Positions 33,126 to 44,187 of a stretch of 64,000 bases of DNA are shown here, in pieces. The translations under genes were made by a program, and so were the position numbers. The DNA is from Neoceratodus forsteri (Eukaryota; Chordata; Ceratodontiformes; Ceratodontidae): NCBI GenBank assembly GCA_016271365.2, contig JADMNL010000028.1, forward strand, positions 52,532,001 to 52,596,000, given 5' to 3'. Under the pieces are notes generated by a model. That model worked only from the letters and a program-made list of their open reading frames with translations, did no database searches and had not been told where the DNA came from. Numbering within the stretch: position 1 is the stretch's first letter; each line of letters opens with the position of its first letter.

Positions 33126-33640
33126 TCAAGATCTCTGCCTTGTCACTTCTCACCCTGGTAACATTGGCCTCCCTGCTGTCTATTCTTACTAGCACTTCAG
33201 ACAATAGAACTGATGCTTTAACATGTTCTGGCAACCTAGATTAGTGTTTTCATAGCTTACCTAATGTTACCGCTGATGCACACTGAGCTTCCCAAAACAT
33301 CCTATATTGCTAACTGCCTTATTTTCTTAACTGGGTCAAGTGACCTTGTCCTAGTTACACTACTGTGTGATACCCTTACTCCAAAAAAACTGCCCGTATC
33401 TGCAAAAGTGTATAGCTTTACCAACTGAACCTGTTCTAGCATTTTCTGCTCAGTATTCTGTACTCCTCGTTTGATACTTTTACTGGTTGTAATATTGCCC
33501 CACTGTAAACTGAACATTTGAAGATTGTGTTTATGTAACCTCTGTATTTTTAATTTGTACATATGTGATTGGTATGACGTGGAACCTCTGTAAAAGAGCC
33601 TTTGGCTCACAGGTACTTTCCTTAAACAAATACATAAAGA
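33126..33640 (+). mobile_element. LINE 3' UTR and hairpin tail
   Basis: The segment ends with 'gtggaacctctgtaaaagag', 'cctttggctcacaggtac' and an (AAATACAT)-type tail at ~33640. This is the same tail as at 24235-24320 (minus) and 20905-20995 (plus). No coding part is recognised. It abuts a CR1 cut off inside its RT palm. Confidence 0.6.
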
Positions 33641-35548
33641 GATCTTGGTGTCACCTGCAAACAGGTAGACCTTTCCTTTCAGCCCATCAGCAATGTCATT
33701 AATGAAGACATTGAACAGGACTGGTCCTAGTACTGATCCCTAAGGTACTCCACTGGCCACCCCATCTCCAAAGATTGTAATCCATTTACCACCACCTTCT
33801 GTCTCCTGTCTGTTAACCAGTTCCTATCCCAGTTCACCACCTTGTCTCCCATGCCCAGACTACTCATCTTGTTAATCAGCCATCTGTGTGGGACAGTGTC
33901 AATGGCTTTACTGAAATCTAGGTAGGCAATGTCTACTGACCCTCCCTGATTTACTTCCTTAGTCACCCAATAAAAAAAAGTATATTAGATTCATTCAACA
34001 TGACCTTCCTGCTGTGAATCCGTGTTGCCTCAGATCCCGAGCAGCACTGGATTCCAGATGTGCCACTATCCTTACTTTCATCAGTGTCTCCATGATCTTT
34101 CCCACCACTGAGGTGAGGTTAACTGGTCTGTAGTTCCTCGGCTCCTCCATACTGCCACTTTTGTGCAGTGGACAACATGTTCTCTTGTCCAGTCCTCTGA
34201 ATCCACACCCGTGTTGAGTGACTCTGTGAAAAGGGCCACCAGAGGTGCTGCTAGTTCCCTTTGCAGTGCCCTTAGTATTCTCGGGTGGATGCCACCTGGT
34301 CACATGGCCTTATCCACCTTCAATCCACTCTGAATGGACTGGTGTCCACTCCCCACTCCTCCACATTGCCTCTGCAACCCAACTGTGAATCCTGAGCAGA
34401 AGTATTTGTTCAGTTTTCTTCCTTGTCTAGATTCAGCTCCTGACACTCTCCCTTCTTCCCTTTGAGTCAGACCCCCTCCCCAGGATTTTCTTCTTTCACT
34501 GATGTACCTTATCCCCTCTGTTTACAGATCATGCTAAACCCTCTTCTGTCTGCGCTGTTGCCCTTCTAACAACATTCCCTCCTTCCTTTAGAAATTCAAG
34601 ATACAGCTCCCTGTCCTCCTCCCTTTGGCTCCCCTTATATTTCCTGAAACTCAGTCTTTTAGCCTTGATTTTGTCCTCACCTCTTTAGAGAACCATAGTG
34701 GTTCCCTATCTTCTTTTCCCTTTGGCTACTATCTTAATGCAATGGTTTGTTATCTCCACTATGACTGCTTTCAGTTTCTCCCATTGTTCGTTCACCCCCT
34801 CTATTCCCCTCCCTTCCCCAGAATTGCTTGTATACATCTACCCATTTCAGTGAAATCTGCCCTCTTGAAATCTAATACTCTTGCCCTTGTGCGGCTTAAT
34901 TGAGTCCTTGTCTCCATGCTGAGCCACACCATGTGGTGGTCACTAGACCCCAGCTGCCCTTACAAATGTATTTCTTTGACTGTGTTCCCACTGGTCCATA
35001 CCAGGTCCAGAATCGGCATGTCCTGGTTGGCTCATGCACCAGCTGCCTGAGTCCAACCCCCTGCAGGGATTCTAGGATGGCTGTGCTTCTGGCTGAAGTA
35101 GGGACCTGGGTGGCCCAGTCCACATCTGGCATATTGAAATCCCCCAGTAGCCGGATTTCACCTTTAGCTGCCATGTCGTGTATGTTCTCCACTAGTTCCC
35201 AGTCTACTTCCTCCCTCTTTGTTGGAGGTCTGTAGATCACCCCTGTGCATATTGCTGTTCCATTCCCTGGCTCCAGGGTGACCCACATTACCTCAGCCTC
35301 CCCCTGTCTTCCCTGAACTTCTGTGGCCTTAATACCATCTCTGAGGTACAGGGCCACTCCCCCACCATTTTTACCCTCCCTGTCCCTCCTGGACAGTGAT
35401 TAGCAGAGTACCACATCTCTGTTATTGCTGCTGTGTCAAGGTCTGTATCTGCCAACAAGGCCTCAAGGTCGGAAACCTTATTTCCTAGGTTACGGGCATT
35501 CATTAGCATGACTTTCCATATTTTACAGTCTGCCTCCCCCTCCAGCAT
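33641..35548 (-). pseudogene. CR1 ORF2 (endonuclease and RT), broken and truncated
   Basis: The endonuclease is seen in 35548-35288 (NARNLGNKVSDLEALLA, TAAITEMW) and 35357-34896 (MALYLRDGIKATEV, GVIYRPPTKREEV, IRLLGDFNMPDVDW). RT follows in 34303-33995 (NYRPVNLTSVVGKIMETLMK, QHGFTAGRSC) and 33966-33727 (DIAYLDFSKAIDTVPH). Then come GSVLGPVLFNVFINDIADGL and YLFAGDTK, ending at ~33645. The catalytic FADDT box reads FAGDT, so one aspartate is lost. The thumb, C-terminal domain and 3' UTR are absent. Confidence 0.8.
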
Positions 35549-35639
35549 CTTCCCCCACCCCAGTTTTCTTTCCTATGTACTCTCTCCCCCGTATCACTTG
35601 TAATACATTCTTCACCTGCCTGTACCTCCCTGCCTGCTT

Positions 35640-36731
35640 TAGCTGTTCCTGTAGTCAACTTATTTTACTGCATGTTCCCATGGCGGGTGTTCCTCAGCCT
35701 CCTGACCCTCTTGGCTGTCCCTGCTTGGCCAGTTTAAATGCTCACAGCTGAAGCATTTAAACTTCTCACTAAGGACCAAGATCCCTTTCTCAGACAGATG
35801 CAGGCCATCCTGTATAAGCTCACATATACCGAGAACAGGCCCCAGGCCACTTTGAAGCCAAAGCCATTCCTTCCACACCAATCCTTCAACCAGGAGTTGA
35901 AGATATGGATGTGGAGTGCCCTAGCCTCCCCCTGTGCCCTGGGCAGGTAGCACCTCTGAGAATGACACGGAGCATGCTATCTGTTTTTGGTTCCCCCCTA
36001 GCTTCCTGAAATCCTCCTGACCTCTAGCTAATGCCACCCTTCTCCTGGCCATGTCATTGGTCACCAGGTAGACAATGACATCCAGCTGCTCCCTCCTAGC
36101 TATTGCCCTAGCATCCTATGGATCCACTTCCCATCCTTCCATGCAGCACCTCCTGGGAGGCACTTGACCACCCTCTCTCCCCTACCAGGTGTCCCTAACT
36201 CCGCTCCACAATCAACAGAATCTACCACTAGGAGAAGCTTCCCCCCTCCTCCTGGGTCCCCTGCCTCCCTTACCTGGGACTCCATCTTAGAAGACCCTCC
36301 CATCCTACCTGGTCCCTGCCTCAGGTTCCTGAGCAGGAATTTCCTGTTCCTCCAAAACAGTGTAGGAGTTACTAAGCAGGATCGGTTGGGGGATGTGCTT
36401 TTGATCTCCCTCATCCTCCCTGAAAAAAGACTTGTGCTTCATGGTATAAATTGCACTGTACTGGCAGCGCGATTTTGCCATGCTGCATAATGTCTTGCAA
36501 CATTATGACCCTGTGCCGGCCCACAGTAGTCCAATCACTCCTCTTCCCAGGCATCCTTAAAGGTACAGGTTGTGGACGCGTTCTGGATGGGGTGAATGTT
36601 GCCATCAGCTTGGTCAACTCTGCTTGGAGACAGGCAACCTCCTCCCTCAGCCCAGGGTGGTGCTTGCAGATAGGGCAGCATTGCAACCTCCAGAATGTCT
36701 TCCTGAGATGGCTGCTCCACAACCACTGCAC
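35640..36731 (-). pseudogene. CR1 ORF1 (zinc-ribbon, coiled-coil, esterase-like)
   Basis: 36731-36411 has CCPICKHHPGLREEVACLQA (Cys pair, then a coiled-coil-like heptad stretch) and SDWTTVGRH. 36414-36100 has KLLLVVDSVDCGAELG, where CR1 esterase-type ORF1 normally shows a GDS nucleophile box, here VDS. 35881-35660 has IQDGLHLSEKGILVLSEKF, the D-x-x-H box of the same SGNH-like fold. Frameshifts separate the three parts. CR1 ORF1 esterase domains are thought to aid RNP or membrane interaction. This copy cannot make a full protein. Confidence 0.65.
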
Positions 36732-36780
36732 TGCACCACTCCCATCATGTGTGTTTCCCTCCTTAATCTACTGTCTGCTT

Positions 36781-37389
36781 AAGACAACTATTTATCTCCC
36801 AAATATTTTGTTTTCTTTTGTTTTTTGTTATGTTTTTTGGTACTGATATGTATCAATATTGACACCAAATTGAGCATCCATACATGATAAGCAGGTAGTG
36901 AACTAACCCTAGAAATACTTAAATAAACCCAAAGTTGATTGGCTAGCTAAATATATATCCAAACTGGAGACTTCCACAGACGCCACGAAGAGTGACTGTG
37001 ACAGAGTTAGTGCCACCTACAGATGTTTACCGAAGTGAAAACATCAAAACAAAAAGCAGGACCATTGCTGTCCTAAAAGTGGATAAAATATATTACCTTA
37101 GCCAAGCTCTGGACACTTAATAAGCAGCTTCTGGGCTATGATATTTCCGAGACACTGCTTTTGCCTTTTGTAAATATGTACAGGTAGCTGTCTGCCAGAG
37201 AGCCAGTCTGAAGTAACACCTGAGATCGTCATTATCATTATCATGTCATCATGCAGCAGCAGCAGTGCCAGTCAGAAATAAATCCCCTCCTCCCTTTCCT
37301 CATGTAGTTGTACCAAACATGTTTTTGATATTTTAAATTCCTTTGAGTGCTCTGTGATAACAACATTCCCATTTACTGGATTTACTGGA
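36781..37389. other. Unassigned
   Basis: No supported frame. A short (CAG)n run lies at ~37255-37268. Confidence 0.4.
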
Positions 37390-40121
37390 TTTTGTAGGGA
37401 CAAAAGAAGGCCAAGGCCCATCGAGATTGCCCCCCTCAATAGAGGCACATTATCATATTTGCGAATTTAACCATATACCAAGTTTTGCTTTAAATGTATC
37501 AATGTTAACTATATCTACTAGTTCTTGTGGTAGGGAATTCCATTGTTTAGAAGCCCTAATACAGAAGTATTTATCACATTTATTTGTATTTGCCCATTCT
37601 ACAGCAAGTTGTTTATTGTGGCATCTGCCTACTCTGCGCTTAATTGATAAAGTTAATCCACATTGCTTCATTAGTAACGGTGATTTTAATACCCTATGTG
37701 TAAACAAAATATCTCCTCTAAGTCTTCTTAGATGGAATAATTTTAATCCAGTTTCTTTAAGATGTATCCGTAGGGTATATTTCTAAGATTTGGTATCATT
37801 TTTGTGAATTGTTTCTTGATTTGTTCTAATTGTTTTATATCACCTTTTAAATATGGGTTCCAAAATGGGGATCCATAATCTATATGTGGTCTAATATAAG
37901 TTCTGTATAATGGGACTAAGCACTGTTTAGATTTATTAATAAATGATTAATTTGTTTTAATAATATATTGGTTGTTCTTGCTACCTTATTGCAATGTGAA
38001 GAAGATAATTTGTTATTTACTAAAATACACAAATCTCTCTCAGAGTCAGTTTTATTTAGAAGTGTACCATTTAAAACGTAATTTTATTTGAGGTTTTTTT
38101 GTACCAAAATGCAAGACCATACATTTATCTGTATTAAATGTCATAAGGTTTCTTAATGCCAATGTTTCAATTGCAATAAGATCTTGTCTCAGAATATGTA
38201 TATTGTTTAATGTATCCACTCTACCTCCAAGCTTTGTATCATCAGCAAATGTTGATATATGATTAAGTGAAGAGATGTTAAGATCACTAATAAAATGTTA
38301 GAGTATGGGCCCCAGAACAGAACCCTGGGGTATCCCACTTATAACTTGGCCGTGCTCAGACAGAACTCCATGTATCCTTACCATCTGAGTTCTGTTATAC
38401 AACCAATTTGTTACCCAATTTATCAAATACTTGGAGAATCCCAATTTATTCAGTTTTTCAATTAAGCGTGTGAGACACTTTGTCAAAGACTTTACTGTAA
38501 TCCAACAGGGTTACATCTGACAAAATATGTTTATCCAAATAACTACTAATATTGTTATAAAAAGATACATAATTTGTTGTACCAGAGGTGCCTGATTTAA
38601 AACCATGCTGTGATACGTCTTCAATACCCAGATGTTGCATTTCAGACTCTGTTATTGATTTAATCATTCGTTCCATAGTTTTCCCTATAATAGATGTCAA
38701 ACTAATGGGTCTGTAATTTTGAATGCTTGATTTATTTCCCTTCTTGAAAATAGGGATCACTGTGACTTTTCACCAGTCATCTGGTATGTCATTTTCCATA
38801 AGTGACTTATTAAAAAGTAATGGTAAAATTAAAGAATCAGCTGTCTCTGCTAAATATCTGGATTGAATGTTGTCAGGTCCTAAATTAGTCGATTTTTTGA
38901 TTAGTGCCAAGACCTTCTTTATCTATATACATTTAAATTTATGTGTAGTAGTTACTTTATTAGATACTGGGGCAAGCAAATCTGATTTGTTGAAAACAGT
39001 ACAAAAGTATTTATTAAATAAATTTGCAGTTTCATAATTATCCATAATAATGCTTCAATTTTCAACCAATGGGCCTATTATCTTGGTATTACATTTTTTA
39101 CTGTTTATATATGAGAAAAAAATATGATTTGATTTGGTATGAGCTAGTTTGAATTAAAATGTAAGTTTAGTTTGTTTAATTGATTTTTTTAAATAAAGAC
39201 ACTATAGTTTTATATTTATGTAAATTACTCATGTTATGATTTATTTTCAAATTTTAAAGGAATGTTCTTTTTTTTTATTAATCTGTGTATTGATTTATTA
39301 AACCAGATGAGAATTTTACCTTTTTTATTGTATTTAGATTTGGTGGGAACATATTTGTATTCCAATGAAACAATAATTTGTTTGAATTTGTTCCAAACCA
39401 TATTTACTGATTGATTTTTAAATATTTCTTCCCAATTAATTTAGTTTAATTTTGATATTTATCAATCTAAAGTTTGCTTTATTGTAGTCTTTTAATTTTG
39501 TAGTTATCATAACTTTAACCTTTTTTATATTTAGATTGAATTAAGTTATGATCGCTGTTGCCGATTGGGGCAGTGATATTTTTATTTGAAAAAGTATTTT
39601 CTGCATTTGTAATAATAAAATCCAGAATATTTGTTCCCCTTGTTGGTGAACATACCAGTTGTTCAAGTCTATTATCTATACAAAGGGTTGTTAGTAATCT
39701 TTCCTGTACATTTCTTGCTGTAAATGTTTTCCAGTTAATACCTGGCATATTAAAATCACCCAGGACAAGATTGTTACCATTATTAACCATATCCGAGATT
39801 GTTTTAATCATATCTGTTGTATACTGAACATCTGCAGAAGGTGGTCCGAAGCAAACTCTGACAATTAAATTGGGTTGACCCTTTAATTGAATTTTCACCC
39901 AAAGATGTTCCAAATTATCAGATAAATTTATTTCATAACATGGGATGTCATCTCTTACATACAGACATACTCCTCCACCCAATCTATTCTCTCTGTCTCT
40001 ATAGTATAGTTTGTAGTTTGGAATATCTCTGGACCACTTAACAGAAGGGTCCCACCAAGTTTCAGTGACCGCAATAATACCCAGATTCTCAAGAATACAT
40101 TTAACCTGTAGCTCAGATATG
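37390..40121 (-). mobile_element. L2/CR1-type LINE, 3' portion (split by DIRS-B)
   Basis: This minus-strand LINE is cut by DIRS-B. Its ORF2 and 3' end lie here, and its ORF1 and 5' UTR lie right of 45806. Removing DIRS-B rejoins a reading frame typical of the start of a LINE endonuclease. The 3' UTR is short and ends near 37390. Confidence 0.85.
37453..40121 (-). pseudogene. LINE ORF2 (endonuclease and RT), nested host of DIRS-B
   Basis: The endonuclease frame to 39515 carries IIAVTETWWDPS, GGGVCLYVRDDIPCYEI, LVLGDFNMPGINW and NSDHNLI, all expected catalytic boxes. After a decayed linker (39.5-38.8 kb), RT continues in 38760-38458 (MIPIFKKGNKSSIQNYRPIS, QHGFKSGTSGTTNYV, LDYSKVFDKVSH) and 38486-38298 (ISGIPQGSVLGPIL). 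FADDTK follows at ~38231-38250 with both aspartates kept. The C-terminal part 37707-37453 shows CDKYFCIRASKQWNSLPQEL. There is a frameshift at ~38.46 kb, and stops lie between the blocks. It is AT-rich, unlike the GC-rich CR1 copies at 2.3, 33.6 and 58.7 kb, so it is a different family. Confidence 0.85.
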
Positions 40122-40290
40122 TTCAAACAACATGAAGTCTTGCTATATTATGACATATGCAGTTAGACCCAGCCTTCGAACTGCTCCAGAGGTGAAAGAG
40201 TTAACTTTCCATGCCAGGCATGGAATCTTGAGTGCGAGCTCGGTTGAAAACTCTGTCTGTTATTTTTCAAACTCAAACTGTCAGATTCTT
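40122..40290. repeat. DIRS-B left inverted terminal repeat
   Basis: It begins 'ttcaaacaacatgaagtctt' and ends near 'tcagattctttactccg'. It holds a near-perfect palindrome, TTCCATGCCAGGCATGGAA, at ~40207-40225, and is inverted relative to 45611-45770. Confidence 0.9.
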
Positions 40291-40690
40291 TACTCCGCCT
40301 CACTGAACAGTCGCTCCGGAGATTTCTCCTGCTGCTCGGTTCATTTTGTCGGTTAAAAGTGTATTTTCTCGGTTTTTAAACCATATTTTATCTGTATTTA
40401 AACCACAACCAGTCGGTTCAAGCTCTGTCTGTGGTATCGTAAGTAACTGATAGGTTTTTCATTATTTCTGTGTGGAACTTGCAAATGGTATTATCGGTTC
40501 GGTTTGAACCGATCAGGTTGTTGTTAAACTTAATTTAAATTGCATTTAGAGTGCAGTTCCTGGTTCTTATCGGTTCTAAAAAAAACGGATTTCATTACGT
40601 TTTTCCACGACCAATGACACGACTGGAACCGATAAGGGTGTCTTGTTACGGATTGCCATAAACGGGCAAGTTTTTGGTTAGGCTGGCACT

Positions 40691-42270
40691 ATGTCTGAGA
40701 AACCCAAAAGAAAAACCGGGCCCACTGGGTTTGAACACTATAGTGTCTGTGGGGAAGCCTTTGCCAAGGCTGACCCACACACCACATGTGTTTATTGTCT
40801 GGGGTTTGACCACCTCAATGCAGACTGCCAGATTTGCAAGAATTTCCCTGCAGCTACCCTGGATAAGAGAGTTGGTAGGCTCAAGGAACGAGAGGCCAAG
40901 AAGTCCACTGACCCGCATGGCTAGCCCGGTCTGGTGCCAACCGAACCGGAGGGAGTGCCCTCTGACTAGGGCGAGACTTCCTCGGGCAAAAGGAGAGCTG
41001 ACTCAGAGGAGTCAGTCCCAGCAAAAAGGACTAGAAAATCAGCAGGTGTGGAGCCAAAATTTCCTTCTCCAACCACTGCAGAGATAGCCAAAGTGATCAA
41101 AATTGTCCAGTCGCTTTCCCCAGTTCCGACCGAACCGGCACCATCAGGTAAGCGATCGGTTCAGTCGGTGCCAGCGGTTCAAGAATATGATATAGAGGAA
41201 TTTTATGAACCGGAGGAGGGGGAGGAAGATTATGAAGAGAGTGAATGTGATTTTGAAAGTCTGGATGTGCCCATTGAACCAGACATCTCCCCAGACAGAC
41301 CTTTAGGAGTGTCTCCCCCTAGGCTTTCTGAGTCCCCTTCTCATTTTATGTTTTATAAAAAAGTGGCTGAAACCCTCCAACTCCCTTTGGAAGAAGCTGT
41401 GGATGAACATGAGGAGCCTGACTATGTGGAAATGAAGGATATCCCAGAGTCTAGGAGATTGTCTATTCCTTTACATAAATCTTTTAGGAAACAGACAATA
41501 AAAATTTTAAAAGCTCCTCACACTATACCTCCTGTGGATAAAAAAATGGACAAGAGGTACACTTTGTCAGGCTCTGATATGGAGTTCCTTTCACAACAAT
41601 GCAGCCATGTTGGGGTAGTGCAGGCTGCAGCCTGTGATAAGGCAAATATTCCCTTGGCTTCACCCCCCGACAAGGACTCCAGGAGGATTGATGCCATGGC
41701 AAAGAAACAGTACATGGCAGCATACTTGGGACTCAGACAGGCAAATTATATGGCCTATGTTGCAAGATACCAGAAATCCAGATGGGATACTGTTATGGCT
41801 GTAGTGAAACAGGTCCCTGGCCAGCTTGCCAAGGAGCTGGAGCAGGTGGCTGCTGATGGTATTGAGGCATCCAAGGTGCAATTCATGCTGCAGTGGACTC
41901 TAATGATGTATCTTCGAGAGTCATGGCTACAGCTGTGGCTTTTTGCAGAATGGCTTGGCTCAGGTGTACTAGCCTGTCACAGGATACCCAGGCTAAGGCC
42001 ATGGATTTTCCTGTTGTGGGTAACTCTCAGTTTGGGGAGCAGACAGAGAATTACATGAAGAAAATGGATGAGTATAGGACCACCTATAGGAGTGCACAGG
42101 CCAAGGAAAGGCAGGCCACTCCTCAGAGGCAGCTTTCAGGGGCAGGGCAGGCCTTTTCATAGGCCTTTTACAGCCCAGGCCCTCTCTTAGCCATGCCCAG
42201 AGGGGTTCTTCAGAGGGAGAGGCAGACAGGCACGAGCAGGCCTGCCCCACCCCTAAGCTTCAAAGCCCTG
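40691..42270 (+). pseudogene. DIRS-B gag-like ORF1, with stops and a frameshift
   Basis: The start is the Met at 40691 (MSEKPKRKTGPTG), with a Cys/His cluster CVYCLGFDHLNADCQICKNF. A TAG at 40922 and a second stop soon after interrupt the frame, which then stays open in the same phase from 41048 to 42058 (DIEEFYEPEEGEEDYEES, FYKKVAETLQLPLEEAVDEH, KYDTLSG-like and KSRWDTVMAVVKQV segments). At ~41890 the true frame shifts to 41893-42162 (DSNDVSSRVMATAVAF, EQTENYMKKMDEYRTTYRSA). The C-terminus is Gln/Arg/Gly-rich. It is homologous to ORF1 of copies A and C and presumably binds RNA. The function is inferred only from position and composition. Confidence 0.8.
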
Positions 42271-42286
42271 CAAAACAGGCACCCTA

Positions 42287-44187
42287 ATGGGATGGCCAGG
42301 GCCAATTCTCCATTACCTGTTGGGGCAGGCTGGCTTACTTCATCCAGGACTGGGAGTCTTTAACATCAGACAAGTGGGTCCTGGAAATAGTAAGCCAGGG
42401 ACTGGTTTTCAACTTCAAAAACTTTCCAAAGATGAGAAACAGATCCTTTCCACCTGCAAATCCATCAGAGGCTCTCGCTCTAGAAACAGAAGTTTCAACC
42501 CTCCTGGCTCTCAGAGCTGTAGAAAGGGTTCCTTCCCTACACCAGAGCAAAGGACTGTACTCCAGGTACTTCCTTACCCCAAAAAAGACAGGAGAATGGC
42601 GGCCCATCCTGGATCTCAGATACCTAAACAAGCACCTTTTAAAACCAAAATTCAAAATGGTGACTCTGGGAATTATTTTACCCTCTCTAAGGCCAGGGGA
42701 CTGGCTAGTTCCCTGGACCTCAATGATGCCTACTTCCATGTTCTCATCAGAAGCTCCCACCAAAAGTACCTCAGATTCGAATTGCCCTCAGGCCATTACC
42801 AGTTCAGAGCAATGCCCTTCGGCCTCACCTCTACCCCAAGGGTATTCACAAAATGCCTGGCAGTAGCAGTTGCTCATTTAAGAAGGCAAAAGACTGCCAT
42901 CTTTCCTTACCTGGACGACTGGCTCATAGTGGGTCAGTCTCCAGCCCAAGTCAAATTACACCTTCAGGTTACCCAGCAGTTGCTTACATCTCTAGGTTTC
43001 CTTCTCAATCTCCCAAAGTCAGTTCTAGAGCCTGTTCAGCTACTCACCTTCATAGGTGCAGAACTGGACACAAAGCAGGCCAGAGCTTTCCTTCCTCTAG
43101 AAAGAGCAAAGATCCTGGTGTCTCTGGCCTCCTCCTTCACTCTGCAGGTCTCTCAACCAGCAAGGCACTTTCTGCAGCTCCTAGGGCACATGGCTGCCTC
43201 CACAGCAGTAGTGCAGGGAGCAAGATTTCAGATGAGGGACATTCAGTTCCATTTGAGAGCCTTCTGGTCTCAAAAGAGAGATCCTCTAACCAAATTGATC
43301 CCAGTAACTCGAACCCTGATCCAGGCCCTACAGTGGTGGCAGGATCAGAGCAATCTGAGACAGGGGTTCCCTTCATCCCTCAGTCTCACTCCTTGACCCT
43401 TACTACAGATGCATCCCTCTTGGGGTGGGGAGCTCACATGGGCAACCTCACCGCCCAGGGATTGTGGTCCCCTCAGGAATCTCTGCTCCACATCAATCTG
43501 TTGGAACTCAGAGCAGTTTTTTTAGCACTTCAATTTTTTTCTGCATCTGTTCAGAACAAAGTGGTACAGGTCAGGACAGACAACACCACTACAATGTGGT
43601 ACATCAACAAGCAAGGGGGCACTTGGTCTTCAGCCTTGTGCACCGAGGCAATGAAGTTGTGGTCTCTGGCTTATTCTCTGAACACCTCCCTCATGACAGT
43701 TCACCTCCCAGGCAAGGACAATGTCCTGGCAGATGCTCTCAGCAGGATTTCCCAGGGCCATCACGAATGGTCACTGGATCCCTTAATTCTGGAGGTAGTA
43801 TTTGCCAGGTGGGGCACTCCTCAGATAGATCTTTTTGCAGCCCCAGACAATCACCAACTTCCATTTTTTTGCTGCAGGCCCCCAGTGTTGGGCTCAGTCC
43901 CTCTGGATGCCTTCCTTCTCAACTGGGAAGGGAAGTTTCTCTATGCCTTTCCCCCCTTCCCTCTCCTGTTTAAGGTGCTAGTCAAAATCAGATCTCAACC
44001 TTGCAAGATGATTCTGATTGCTCCAGATTGGGCCAGACAGCCCTGGTATCCACTCATTTTGTCCTTAGCAGTCCACCTTCCCCTGTGTCTTCCCAGAAAT
44101 CACAATCTGTTAACCTGTGCCCAGGGGAGAGTTTGGTACCCGAATCTCAAATGTCTCAACCTCAAGGCCTGGCTCTTGAAGAGTTAG
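42287..44187 (+). pseudogene. DIRS-B reverse transcriptase, RNase H and pol C-terminus
   Basis: The N-terminal RT is in frame 42432-42866 (GEWRPILDLRYLNKHLLKPK, GIILPSLRPGDWL). At ~42690 the sequence shifts into the 42287-43396 frame (SLDLNDAYFHVLIRSSHQK, FRAMPFGLTSTPRVFTK, IFPYLDDWLIVG with YLDD intact, LLNLPKSVLEPVQLLTFIG). RNase H is in 42853-44187: LTTDASLLGWGAHMG, LLELRAVFLALQF, VRTDNTTTMWYINKQGG and NVLADALSRISQ, so the Asp-Glu-Asp-Asp set is present. The frame then shows WGTPQIDLFAAPDNHQLP and YAFPPFPLLFKVLVKI, a conserved extension of DIRS pol, and ends at 44187. Two frame breaks separate otherwise intact catalytic domains. Pol overlaps YR by about 190 bp, as usual for this order. Confidence 0.88.

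Larger units (their letters stand above)
33641..36780 (-). mobile_element. CR1-type LINE with ORF1 and ORF2, 3'-truncated
   Basis: This minus-strand element spans ORF1 (about 36.73-35.64 kb) and ORF2 (35.55-33.64 kb). It stops abruptly just after the RT catalytic box, against a foreign LINE tail. LINEs are normally 5'-truncated, so loss of the 3' end points to later rearrangement or insertion plus deletion. Confidence 0.8.

Noticed and set aside
32634..33192. Proline/serine-rich open frames on plus and Gly/Arg/Glu-rich frames on minus
   Set aside because: Both come from the pyrimidine-rich tract and have no motif.
40691..40924. A stand-alone 77-residue zinc-finger gene
   Set aside because: It is the N-terminus of DIRS-B gag. 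The same segment occurs at the start of ORF1 in copies A and C.
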